Assembly (NCBI GenBank): GCA_963747425.1
Contig: CAVVFJ010000008.1
Span: 496,001 to 560,000, forward strand
Length of the DNA: 64,000 nt
Source: DASUPK01 sp963747425
Lineage (GTDB): Bacteria > Actinomycetota > Thermoleophilia > Solirubrobacterales > 70-9
Direction: 5' to 3'
The position numbers and the translations under genes are program-made. Positions 8,208 to 15,453 of the stretch are shown in pieces; the first letter of the stretch is position 1; each line of letters begins with the position of its first letter. The notes below the pieces were generated by a model. It searched no databases. It saw only the letters and a list, made by a program, of their open reading frames with translations, and was not told the origin of the DNA.

Positions 8208-8358
8208 GGATTTGGACCTTTTCAGGCCCCCCTGTACTTATTCACTGAATTCATCGTCCACGGGGGGAATTCCTGGAGGGCTTTATTGGGTAGGCGGAAC
8301 CGGCGCATTCTTTGCATGCCCGTGAGACACTGGGCGGCGTACCGGCGGGACCGATCCG
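8208..8358. promoter_or_regulatory. Divergent intergenic region, GGDEF/HD-GYP versus HtaA-like gene
   Basis: 151 bp, noticeably more AT-rich than its surroundings (8225-8300), holding two GAATTC palindromes (near 8247 and 8269) flanking a CGGGGGG run. It must contain promoters for both divergent genes. No promoter hexamers could be assigned with confidence and no riboswitch fold was recognised. Confidence 0.4.
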
Positions 8359-9627
8359 ATGGGCTGGATGAGCTACAGGGACAAGCACACGAGCGCGGGC
8401 CTGCGCGGCGCGATCGTCTTCGCGCTGGCTCTGGTCGCCGTGATCGCCGTCCCGAGCTCGGCGATCGCCGGCCAGGACGACCTGAAGGGCGGCTCGGTGG
8501 TCATGCAGCTGCAGCGCTCGCACGGCCTGAAGGTGAAGCCGCGAAGCCTCACGCTGGCGATCACCGGCGGGGCCATCGACCCGGTCGACGGCTCGGGCAC
8601 CGCGCAGGTCTCGGGGGGCTTCAAGGCGAAGCGCGCCAAGGGCAAGCACAAGGGCAAGGGCAAGCACAAGGGCAAGGGCAAGCACAAGGGCAAGGGCAAG
8701 ACCAAGGTCAAGTTCACGAGCCTGACCTTCGGGGCGAACGGCGGTCAGGGCACGATCGTCGCCAAGGTGGGCAAGGACTTCGTCAGCGACTTCGGCACCC
8801 TGCAGGGCGGGACGGTCGCCCGGGACGGCTGGGGCGCGAGGATCGAGAACGTCACCGTCACCCTCGCCGGCAGGGGAGCGAAGGCCCTCAACCGGGCGTT
8901 CTCGCGGCGCAAGCGCAAGGGAGCGAAGAAGTCCGCGCGCGGCAAGATCAAGGCGGGCCAGCCGCTTGGCCGGATCGTGACGATGACCACCGATCCTCTC
9001 GACGTCGAGGTCGTTCCCGGAACCGGGAAGATGGTGCTCCACACCGCCGCGATGGGCGCGTTCGCCTCCAAGCTCCCCAACCACTGCATCGACCCGCTCC
9101 CAACGGGGTCCCCGCCGGGGGTGGCGCCGATCGCCCCAGCAACCGTCGGCGGTTTCCCGCTGCCGATCGACTACACCTTCCCTGTCGCCAATGGCGCCAT
9201 CGCCCCCGACTTCAGTGCCGGCGAGCTGTTCACGGCCGGTGGCCAGAGGATCACGAAGAACAGCACGGCGCTCGTCACCCCGGGCGTCGTCTGCGACAGC
9301 AGCGAGCCGCCGAACGGCACGCACCTGGTGAGCACCGACCTCAGCGTCGCCTTCAGTCAGAGCCAGCTGAGGGCGATCGCGACGCTGCCGAGCGGCACGA
9401 CTCTCCCGAGGGCGCCCCTCGCAGACTTCGACTTCTCGACCGGCACCCGCTCGGTCGACCCGAGCACCAAGACCGTGAGCGTCATCGGCGCGACGGTCAA
9501 GCTCGCCTCCCTGGCGGCGCCGCTGCTCAACCAGACCTTCCCGAGGGCGAGCAGCAGTGCGAGCGACGACTTCGCCACCGGCGATCTGATCGGGACGGTC
9601 GACATCACCGGCGTCAAGCTCCGCTAG
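8359..9627 (+). CDS. Secreted HtaA-like domain protein with Lys/Gly/His repeat
   Basis: A 422-residue exported protein. The signal peptide ends near residue 38 (VIAVPSSAIAG). The body has two similar beta-rich halves: an early LTLAITGGAIDPVDGSGTAQ segment and a C-terminal LLNQTFP with FATGDLIGTVDI, which match the style of HtaA domains (haem-associated, wall-linked) in actinobacteria. Haem binding itself is not shown. Residues about 95-115 are a perfect tandem repeat of GKHKGK, and RKRKGAKKSARGK is a second basic patch. These would bind acidic wall polymers or nucleic acid. ATG at 8359 is used; a second Met lies four codons on. Confidence 0.72.
   Translation: MGWMSYRDKHTSAGLRGAIVFALALVAVIAVPSSAIAGQDDLKGGSVVMQLQRSHGLKVKPRSLTLAITGGAIDPVDGSGTAQVSGGFKAKRAKGKHKGKGKHKGKGKHKGKGKTKVKFTSLTFGANGGQGTIVAKVGKDFVSDFGTLQGGTVARDGWGARIENVTVTLAGRGAKALNRAFSRRKRKGAKKSARGKIKAGQPLGRIVTMTTDPLDVEVVPGTGKMVLHTAAMGAFASKLPNHCIDPLPTGSPPGVAPIAPATVGGFPLPIDYTFPVANGAIAPDFSAGELFTAGGQRITKNSTALVTPGVVCDSSEPPNGTHLVSTDLSVAFSQSQLRAIATLPSGTTLPRAPLADFDFSTGTRSVDPSTKTVSVIGATVKLASLAAPLLNQTFPRASSSASDDFATGDLIGTVDITGVKLR
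8641..8700 (+). repeat. 18-bp perfect tandem repeat inside the HtaA-like gene
   Basis: Three exact copies of GGCAAGCACAAGGGCAAG (8641-8658, 8659-8676, 8677-8694) plus the first 6 bases of a fourth. Each encodes GKHKGK. Identity at every base shows recent slippage expansion, and copy number may vary between strains. Confidence 0.95.
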
Positions 9628-9688
9628 CCGCGCGCCGGCTCGTCGGGCGGAGGGAATCGAACCCGGGAGGACCCAAAACCTCGGTTAG

Positions 9689-10045
9689 GACGCACCACGT
9701 AGCGACATCGCAACCGCGCGTGCTGTCGCGACTTTCACGCAAATTGGCTGCGATGTCTCAATCCCGTTGACCGAATCGGCGTTCTATGACCTGATCGTTG
9801 ATGACGGGAAGCGTCTGTATCGCGTCCAGTGCAAGTTCGTGTCGACACCTGAGGTGGACCTCCGCCGGATACACTCGAATTCACGGGGGTATGCCACCAA
9901 GTTGCTGCCGGAAGGGGCCTACGATTGGCTGTACGTCCTGCGACCCAACGGCGAGGAGTTCCTCATCAAGGAGTGTCATGCTGGGCGACGCTCGGTGACT
10001 CCTCGCGCCGAGCATCGATTCGGAGGGGTGGCAGAGTCTGGTTGA
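9689..10045 (+). pseudogene. Remnant of PD-(D/E)XK homing-type endonuclease
   Basis: The frame is open from the codon after TAG at 9686-9688 and encodes a recognisable endonuclease core: ARAVATFTQIGCDVSIPLTES, then FYDLIVDD and LYRVQCKF (the D and QxK arrangement of the PD-(D/E)XK fold), then AYDWLYVLRPNGEEFLI. No normal start precedes the conserved N-terminal helix; the first is TTG at 9767, inside the domain. The N-terminus is therefore missing. The reading frame ends inside the tRNA-Ser at 10022, so the C-terminal residues are tRNA-encoded. It looks like a decayed mobile endonuclease left against the tRNA. The 394-bp stretch 9628-10021 holds nothing else that can be supported. Confidence 0.65.
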
Positions 10046-10111
10046 TTGCGGCAGCCTTGAAAGCTGTTGGCCGGGTTTCCCGGTCCGGGGGTTCGAATCC
10101 CTCCCCCTCCG
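10022..10111 (+). tRNA. tRNA-Ser(UGA)
   Basis: The acceptor stem GGAGGGG (10022-10028) pairs with CCCCTCC (10104-10110), discriminator G10111. The anticodon loop CTTGAAA (10056-10062) gives anticodon TGA at 10058-10060, with stem GCAGC/GCTGT. A long variable arm is present, as expected for serine, and the T arm is GGGGG-TTCGAAT-CCCTC. CCA is not encoded. Confidence 0.96.
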
Positions 10112-10143
10112 CTGATACCACCCCCGCAAAGGTCGGTCGGTGA

Positions 10144-10686
10144 TCAGTCCTGCGGGATGCAGAGGACCACTGGGATCCGCCGGTCTCCCGCCCGCTCCTG
10201 GTACTTGGCGAAGCCGGGGTAGAAGCGGGTGGCCAGGTCCCAGAGCCGCTGGCGGAGCTCGCCCTGGGCCTCCCTCGCCCGGTAACGGCCGCCGCCTCCC
10301 TTGGTCCAGAGCTCGACCTCCGGGTTCGCGACCACGTTGTGGTACCAGGCCGGGTTGTCGTGGTGGCCGCCGCGGGAGGCGATCAGGACCACGTTGTCAC
10401 CGTCCGTGAAGTAGGCGAGCGGGGTGGTTCGCTTCTTGCCGCTCTTTGCCCCTGTGTGTGTCAGCAGGACCGTGGGGGCGTTGAGGGTGGTCCGCACCCG
10501 GCCGCCGGTGGCCCTCATCAGGTAGGGGTCGACCTTGTTCCCGATGTTGACCAGGAACCAGGTGACCGGGCGCTGCCGCGCCGACCAGGAGAGCGCGCTC
10601 ATCCACGGGCCCTTGGGCTCCATCGGGTCGTAGGAGGGAACCTTTCCGATGGCGGCATCGTGCCAGAGGGTGCCCGACTTCGCCAT
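10144..10686 (-). CDS. Ddn-like F420-dependent nitroreductase/quinone reductase
   Basis: A 180-residue protein of the deazaflavin (F420)-dependent nitroreductase family. Key segments are VLLTHTGAKSGKKRTTPLAYF (the split-barrel F420-phosphate site), VVLIASRGGHHDNPAWYHNVVANPEV and a C-terminal FAKYQERAGDRRIPVVLC. Members use reduced F420 to reduce quinones or nitro compounds at the membrane. This supports F420 use by the host, as in many actinobacteria. Its start codon ATG (10684-10686) lies inside a copy of a dispersed repeat, and the upstream GGDEF-EAL gene ends 23 bases before it. Confidence 0.92.
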   Translation of the reverse strand: MAKSGTLWHDAAIGKVPSYDPMEPKGPWMSALSWSARQRPVTWFLVNIGNKVDPYLMRATGGRVRTTLNAPTVLLTHTGAKSGKKRTTPLAYFTDGDNVVLIASRGGHHDNPAWYHNVVANPEVELWTKGGGGRYRAREAQGELRQRLWDLATRFYPGFAKYQERAGDRRIPVVLCIPQD

Positions 10687-10714
10687 CAGGACGCGGCCAC
10701 AAGCGGCCGCTACG
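10674..10714 (-). repeat. Dispersed intergenic repeat, copy C
   Basis: Read on the minus strand, this stretch has GCGGCCGCTTGTGG (identical to 13190-13203) followed 7 bases later by CTGATGGCGAAG (identical to part of 13212-13263). It fills the junction between the GGDEF-EAL stop and the Ddn-like start and supplies that start codon. Confidence 0.65.
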
Positions 10715-12995
10715 TGATGAGCTCGCCGACGCGCGCCGATCTGAGCACCTCGCCGAGCGCCTCGGGCGGCTGCGGGCGCGCGAAGTAGTAGCCCTGGCCC
10801 CGATCGCAGTGGAGAGCCTGCAGCTCGCGGAGCTGCTCCTCGCGCTCTAGCCCCTCCGCCATCGCGGTCAGGCCCAGGCCGTGGGCCAGGCCGATGATCG
10901 CGGCGACGCCCGCCGAGTCCTCCCGCGAGCGCCCGAGCCCGGCGATGAACGAGGCGTCGATCTTGATCGCGTTCAGCCTCGGCAGGCGCTTCAGGCTTCC
11001 GAACGAGGAGATCGCGATGCCGAAGTCGTCGATCAGCAGCCGGATGCCGAGCTGTTCGAGATCGGGGATGGCGATGAGCGCTGCCGCCCGGCGATCCATC
11101 ACCGCGCGCTCGGCGATCTCCAGGCAGATCGACGAGGCGGGGAGCCGAGCATCGGCGATCGCCTGGGCGATCTTGCCGCTCAGCCCGGGGTCCGCCAGCC
11201 GGCGCTCGCTGATGTTGACCGAGACCGTGAACCGCTCCCCGTCGGGCAGCTCCTCCCGCCAGCGAGCCGCCTGGAAGCAGGCCTTGCGCATGACGAGGTC
11301 GTCGATCTCCGAGATCAGGTCGCTCGACTCCGCCACGAAGAGGAACTGAGCGGGCTCGAGCAGGCCGCGGACCGGGTGCTGCCAGCGAACGAGCGCCTCC
11401 GCGCCGGTGATCTCGCCGCTCTTCAGGTCCACCTCGGGCTGGTAGTGAACGGTGATCTCGTCACCGGCGATCCCCGCCCGCAGCTCGCGCTCCAGCTCGG
11501 TCTGGTCCGTGTCGCCTGTGCGCATCCAGGACTCGAAGACGGCGTAGCGGGACTTCCCGGCGGCCTTGGCCCGGTACATCGCGAGGTCGGCGTCGCCGAG
11601 CATCTGGTCGGGCTCGATGGGGGCTCCGTACGCCGAGTACAGGGCGATGCCGATGCTGGCCGCCTGCGTGATCGCCCTGCCCTGAACCTCGATCGGCTCG
11701 TCGAGCTCGTCGATCACCCGATCGGCGATCGTCCTCACCTCCTCGTCCCCGACCTCCTCGCAGAGGAGCGCGAACTCGTCGCCGCCGAGGCGCGCCAGGG
11801 TGTCGCCCGCCCGGAGCAGGGGCTCGAGGCGGCGGGCGACCTCGATCAGCACCTGGTCGCCGGCGGCGTGACCGAGGGTGTCGTTGACGAGCTTGAAGCC
11901 GTCGAGGTCGAGGTAGATGATCGCGTAGCCACGAGCGGCCCGCCGGTTCGAGGCCATCCGCACCCGGTCCGAGAACAGGGTCCGGTTCGGCAGGCCCGTG
12001 AGGGAATCGTGGAGAGCCTGCCGGGTGAGCCGCTCCTCGGACTCCTTTCGGTCGGAGATGTCCTCGACCTGCGCGATCAGATAGCTCAGACCGCCGTCGG
12101 GCTCGTATACGGGAGATACGTTGAGCGAGATCCAGACCGAGTGACCCGCCGCGTGGATGTAGCGCTTCTCGGTCCGATAGCCGTAGCGCTCGCCCTCGAC
12201 CAGCTCGCGCAGGGCCTCCAGGTCGGCGTCCACGTCGTCGGGATGAGTGATCTCGCCGAAGGTCTTTCCGAGGAGCTCGTCCTCTCCGTAGCCGGTGATC
12301 TCGCAGAGGGCGGCATTGACGCGCTGAAAGCGGCCCACCGTTGAGGTGAGCGCCATCCCGACCTGGCTGTCGTCGAAGGCCCTGCGAAAGCGCTCCTTGG
12401 CCTCGCCGAGCTCGTTGCTCGTTCGCCGCAGGGTCAGGACGAGCGCGTGGACAGCCGGGCCGACCGTCGAGGCAAGTCCGACCGCGACGATCGCGCGCTG
12501 CAGTTGCACGTCGTGCGCGGACAGTCCCGAGTGAATGTCGGGGAGCAGAATGGTCAGCCCCATCGCGACGATCGACGCCGCCAGCTCCCTGCCCGTCCCG
12601 TAGATCGCAAACCAGGTCACGGGGATGGAGAGGAGCGGGTCGAAGACGCTCGGCGTGGTGCCGCCGGCCTCGCGGAGCAGGGCGAGGATGACGAAGTAGG
12701 CGAGGGGGAGGATCGCCTGTGGCCAGGCCGGCAAGCGCTGCCACGGCACCAACAGGGCCGAGGCCACGATGATCGGCACCATCGCGGCCGCGATCGCGAC
12801 CCGCGGGTCGGCGTATGAGAGCCCCGCGACCGGTACGAGCGCGAAGGGCAGGATCCCCGCTACGACGAACGGGGCGATGCGCCAGGCGACGTTGGCGCCC
12901 TCGAAGAAGCGGCCGGGCTCGACGTCGAGGCCAATGGCCCGCGACCAGCCTCGGTCGCCCTCACGACCGGTCGCGGCGGCGATACGCTGGCTCAC
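10710..12995 (-). CDS. Membrane PAS-GGDEF-EAL c-di-GMP signalling protein
   Basis: A 761-residue protein. About six membrane segments occupy residues 45-180 (FVVAGILPFALVPVAGLSY onward). A PAS domain follows (FDDSQVGMALTSTVGRFQRV, GYGEDELLGKTFGEITHPDD), then GGDEF (DSLTGLPNRTLFSDR, intact LGGDEFALL) and EAL (GAEALVRWQHP, ETAERAVMD-like helix, LLIDDFGIAISSFGSLKRLP). Motifs of both domains are intact, so synthesis and breakdown of c-di-GMP are possible. The start is GTG at 12993-12995 (SQRIAAATG); AGAGAGGACG lies upstream. The longer open frame to 13379 runs through a repeat and is not credible coding sequence. Confidence 0.92.
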   Translation of the reverse strand: MSQRIAAATGREGDRGWSRAIGLDVEPGRFFEGANVAWRIAPFVVAGILPFALVPVAGLSYADPRVAIAAAMVPIIVASALLVPWQRLPAWPQAILPLAYFVILALLREAGGTTPSVFDPLLSIPVTWFAIYGTGRELAASIVAMGLTILLPDIHSGLSAHDVQLQRAIVAVGLASTVGPAVHALVLTLRRTSNELGEAKERFRRAFDDSQVGMALTSTVGRFQRVNAALCEITGYGEDELLGKTFGEITHPDDVDADLEALRELVEGERYGYRTEKRYIHAAGHSVWISLNVSPVYEPDGGLSYLIAQVEDISDRKESEERLTRQALHDSLTGLPNRTLFSDRVRMASNRRAARGYAIIYLDLDGFKLVNDTLGHAAGDQVLIEVARRLEPLLRAGDTLARLGGDEFALLCEEVGDEEVRTIADRVIDELDEPIEVQGRAITQAASIGIALYSAYGAPIEPDQMLGDADLAMYRAKAAGKSRYAVFESWMRTGDTDQTELERELRAGIAGDEITVHYQPEVDLKSGEITGAEALVRWQHPVRGLLEPAQFLFVAESSDLISEIDDLVMRKACFQAARWREELPDGERFTVSVNISERRLADPGLSGKIAQAIADARLPASSICLEIAERAVMDRRAAALIAIPDLEQLGIRLLIDDFGIAISSFGSLKRLPRLNAIKIDASFIAGLGRSREDSAGVAAIIGLAHGLGLTAMAEGLEREEQLRELQALHCDRGQGYYFARPQPPEALGEVLRSARVGELIT

Positions 12996-13141
12996 TCTCG
13001 ACCGTCCTCTCTCGAATCCCCCTTCGAGCCCCTCGGAAATCCCTCCCGGTGGGAACCGGATGACGTTAGATCGGCCCCGAACGCCGGGAAAGGCCTCTAT
13101 TCGGTACCCGGCCGGATTGGACGTTTGTTCTAGCCGCCACC

Positions 13142-13263
13142 AGGCCGCTCCACTTCGGAGCGGAGGGCGAAGCCCGTAGCGACTTACGTGGGGCGGCCGC
13201 TTGTGGCGGCGATCTGATGGCGAAGCCGTCCTAGACAAGCCGCGGCCTGATGGCGAAGCCGTC
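13142..13263 (+). repeat. Dispersed intergenic repeat, copy A
   Basis: Bases 13142-13208 match 59841-59907 at nearly every position, including an identical core GCCCGTAGCGACTTACGTGG. Downstream, CTGATGGCGAAGCCGTC occurs twice (about 13213-13229 and 13247-13263), and the same GGCGAAGCCGTC element follows copy B. The region 12996-13263 has no supportable gene. Confidence 0.8.
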
Positions 13264-14466
13264 TCACAGGAATGTCTTCCCTTCCCCGCGGTAGGTGGGG
13301 ACCTCGTCGCGGATCGTCGTCCCGGTGACGAGGAAGAGGCGTTCGAAGCGCTCGCAGAGCTCCCCGGCCTCGAGGTCACGGAAATAGGCGCGGTCTCCGA
13401 TCTCGAGCCGGCCTGCGCGGGCGCCGGGCAGCGCCCGCTGTGCCCCCGCGATCTCGATCGAGTCGACCTCGGACGCCCGGGTTATCGGCAGGGCGAACAT
13501 CGCGGCCGGCCTCGGCCTGAAGGCGCGGTAGTGATCGGAGTGGACGGGCGCGTAGAAGCCCGAGCCGGCTGCGACCTCCGTCACCGCCCATTCGGAGGCG
13601 GTGAGCTCGATCGATCCGGTGCCGCCGCCGTTCACGAACTCGAGCTGCGCGATCTCCGAGAGCGCGTTCACGATCTCGGCCCGCCGCTCTGCGACGTCCT
13701 TCGCCGACGCCGACTGCATCGCCCGCACCAGCAGGTTGTTGATCGCCTTGCGCGGGACGTTGTCGCCGACCCCCGCGATCTGACCCTCGTACGCCCTCAC
13801 GCCGACGAGCTTGGTGCACTCTCGATGATCGATCTCCTGGGCGAGGGAGACGGCGGCGTCCGCCGTCCTGATCGGCGATCGCTTCGGGCCGATCTTGACC
13901 AGGCCGCCCAGCGGCCACCAGGAGAGGTCGATGTCGATCGCGACGCGGATCGGCGCCACGAAGGAGCTCGCCGCCTCCTCGATCAGGTCCAGGTGCTCGG
14001 CGCAGTCGACCATCACGACCGGAGCCTGCTCGGGGTCCTCCGAGGTGATCCGGGCCAGCCGCGTCAGCGCGGCGCGGTCCGCCGTCGGGTACGCGAGCAC
14101 GAGATCGCGCAGGCCGCGCTCCCAGAGCCAGATCGTCTCGGGGAGAGTGGAGGTGAGGGCGCCCTGGAATCCCGGATCGAGGTCCAGCAGGCGCTCGATC
14201 ATCGGCCGCGAGCGAATCCGCTTGCTGGCGATCCGGATCGGCTTGCCGCGCGAGCGGCGCAGCATGTCTGCGGCGTTCGCCCAGAGGGCGTCCAGGTCGA
14301 CGAACGCGAACGGCGCCTGCACGCCGGCGAAGACGGACTCGAAGCGCTCGTAGGCCTCCACCGGCGTCGGCAGAGGCAGCGGCGTGGGGGTGTCGATCGC
14401 GGAGACGGGGCGCGTCTCCTCGTCGACGAGAGGCGCCGGTGTCGGTTTCTCTTCAGTTGTTGGCAT
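13264..14466 (-). CDS. Alanine racemase-fold PLP enzyme (amino acid deaminase/aldolase type)
   Basis: A 400-residue PLP enzyme of the alanine racemase N-terminal superfamily, closest in layout to D-threonine aldolase-like proteins annotated as amino acid deaminase/aldolase. FAFVDLDALWANAADMLRR leads into RIASKRIRS, where Lys82 should carry PLP. VVMVDCAEHLDLI and FVNGGGTGSIEL (phosphate grip) follow. The C-terminus VPTYRGEGKTFL is typical of the subfamily. The substrate is unknown. ATG at 14464-14466 is used, though conserved sequence begins about 45 residues later after a Pro/Thr-rich leader. The stop lies immediately beside repeat copy A. Confidence 0.8.
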   Translation of the reverse strand: MPTTEEKPTPAPLVDEETRPVSAIDTPTPLPLPTPVEAYERFESVFAGVQAPFAFVDLDALWANAADMLRRSRGKPIRIASKRIRSRPMIERLLDLDPGFQGALTSTLPETIWLWERGLRDLVLAYPTADRAALTRLARITSEDPEQAPVVMVDCAEHLDLIEEAASSFVAPIRVAIDIDLSWWPLGGLVKIGPKRSPIRTADAAVSLAQEIDHRECTKLVGVRAYEGQIAGVGDNVPRKAINNLLVRAMQSASAKDVAERRAEIVNALSEIAQLEFVNGGGTGSIELTASEWAVTEVAAGSGFYAPVHSDHYRAFRPRPAAMFALPITRASEVDSIEIAGAQRALPGARAGRLEIGDRAYFRDLEAGELCERFERLFLVTGTTIRDEVPTYRGEGKTFL

Positions 14467-14519
14467 CACGATCCAGCCTACAATCGAGCCGCGTGGTCGC
14501 CGCCGGCGACCGCCGCCCC

Positions 14520-14609
14520 GGAGAGGTGGCCGAGCGGCTGAAGGCACTCGCCTGCTAAGCGAGTAGGGGGCTAATAGCCCTCTCGAGGGTTCGAATCCCT
14601 CCCTCTCCG
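14520..14609 (+). tRNA. tRNA-Ser(GCU)
   Basis: The acceptor stem GGAGAGG (14520-14526) pairs with CCTCTCC (14602-14608), discriminator G14609. The anticodon loop CTGCTAA sits between CTCGC and GCGAG, giving anticodon GCT. It has a long variable arm (GTAGGGGGCTAATAGCCCTC) and T arm GAGGG-TTCGAAT-CCCTC. No CCA is encoded. The next gene starts 4 bases downstream. Confidence 0.96.
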
Positions 14610-14613
14610 CTGA

Positions 14614-15453
14614 ATGAGGTCTCTGGCTTGGATCGCAGCGGGCGCGGTTGTCATTGCCCTGCTCGGGTTCCTGATCATCGACAGCTCCAAGGACGAGGCC
14701 GCGCCGGCGGCCTCGTCCGTCCAGCAGCCGGTGTTGACCGCGCCCACCGTCACCGCCCCCCCTTCCACCGGGAACTCCGCGGTCGACGCCCTGCGCGCCA
14801 GCGTCCCGGTGCCCGATGTGCACGTCAATCCCCCGGCGTCCACCCACAGGGGCGCGCGTTTCGCCCTGGCGACCGTCAGGGCGGGTCAGCGGGTCGCGCT
14901 GCATGCATCGCCGGGCGGGCCGGTGCTGGAGCGAGTCGGTGACCGCACCGAGTTCGGCTCGATCAGCGTCTTCTGGATCGAGCGGGTCGAGGGGGCCTGG
15001 TTCGGCGTGCCGACACCCGACCTGCCGAACGGGAAGCTCGCCTGGATCCGGGACGACCGGCTCGCCCTCGACGTGTCACAGACTCGCTTCTGGATCACCG
15101 CGGATCTCTCGCGCCGCCAGCTCGAGCTCCACTACGCGAACCGGGTCCTGGAGCGCATGCGCGTGACCGTCGGTTCCAACACCTCGCCGACTCCGCTCGG
15201 CAACTACTCGGTTACGGACGGGCTCGTCGGTCGCGCCGTCGGCCCCTGGTACGGGTGCTGCGTCCTTGCCCTCAGCGGCCATCAGTCGCACCTGCCGTCG
15301 GGATGGATCGGCGGCAACCGCATTGCGATCCATGGGACGCCGGGCTCCGTCGGCGGCGCCGATTCCCACGGCTGCCTGCGCGCCTCGGACCCCGACATGA
15401 TCTCCCTGTTCGCGCGCGTCCCGCTCGGGACACCGGTCTTCATCGACGCTTAG
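14614..15453 (+). CDS. L,D-transpeptidase (YkuD), membrane-anchored
   Basis: A 279-residue wall enzyme. A single N-terminal membrane helix (WIAAGAVVIALLGFLII) is followed by a Pro/Thr/Ala-rich spacer, a small SH3-like region (about 75-150), and the YkuD domain. That domain has RIAIHGTPG and SHGCLRAS, with catalytic Cys254. It should cross-link peptidoglycan stem peptides (3-3 links) outside the membrane. The ATG is only 4 bases after tRNA-Ser(GCU), leaving no room for a promoter or a normal leader. Translation would therefore use the tRNA-processed transcript, or an internal start such as a later in-frame codon. Its 3' end overlaps the convergent WS/DGAT gene by 14 bp. Confidence 0.92.
   Translation: MRSLAWIAAGAVVIALLGFLIIDSSKDEAAPAASSVQQPVLTAPTVTAPPSTGNSAVDALRASVPVPDVHVNPPASTHRGARFALATVRAGQRVALHASPGGPVLERVGDRTEFGSISVFWIERVEGAWFGVPTPDLPNGKLAWIRDDRLALDVSQTRFWITADLSRRQLELHYANRVLERMRVTVGSNTSPTPLGNYSVTDGLVGRAVGPWYGCCVLALSGHQSHLPSGWIGGNRIAIHGTPGSVGGADSHGCLRASDPDMISLFARVPLGTPVFIDA

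Noticed and set aside
9645..9690. tRNA-like 3' end on the minus strand (GGGTTCGATTCCC context)
   Set aside because: Only 3 base pairs of the T stem form and no matching acceptor 5' strand or anticodon arm can be found upstream on that strand.
12996..13379. Upstream extension of the PAS-GGDEF-EAL open frame
   Set aside because: It runs through the dispersed repeat and shows no domain; GTG at 12993-12995 is well placed before the first helix.
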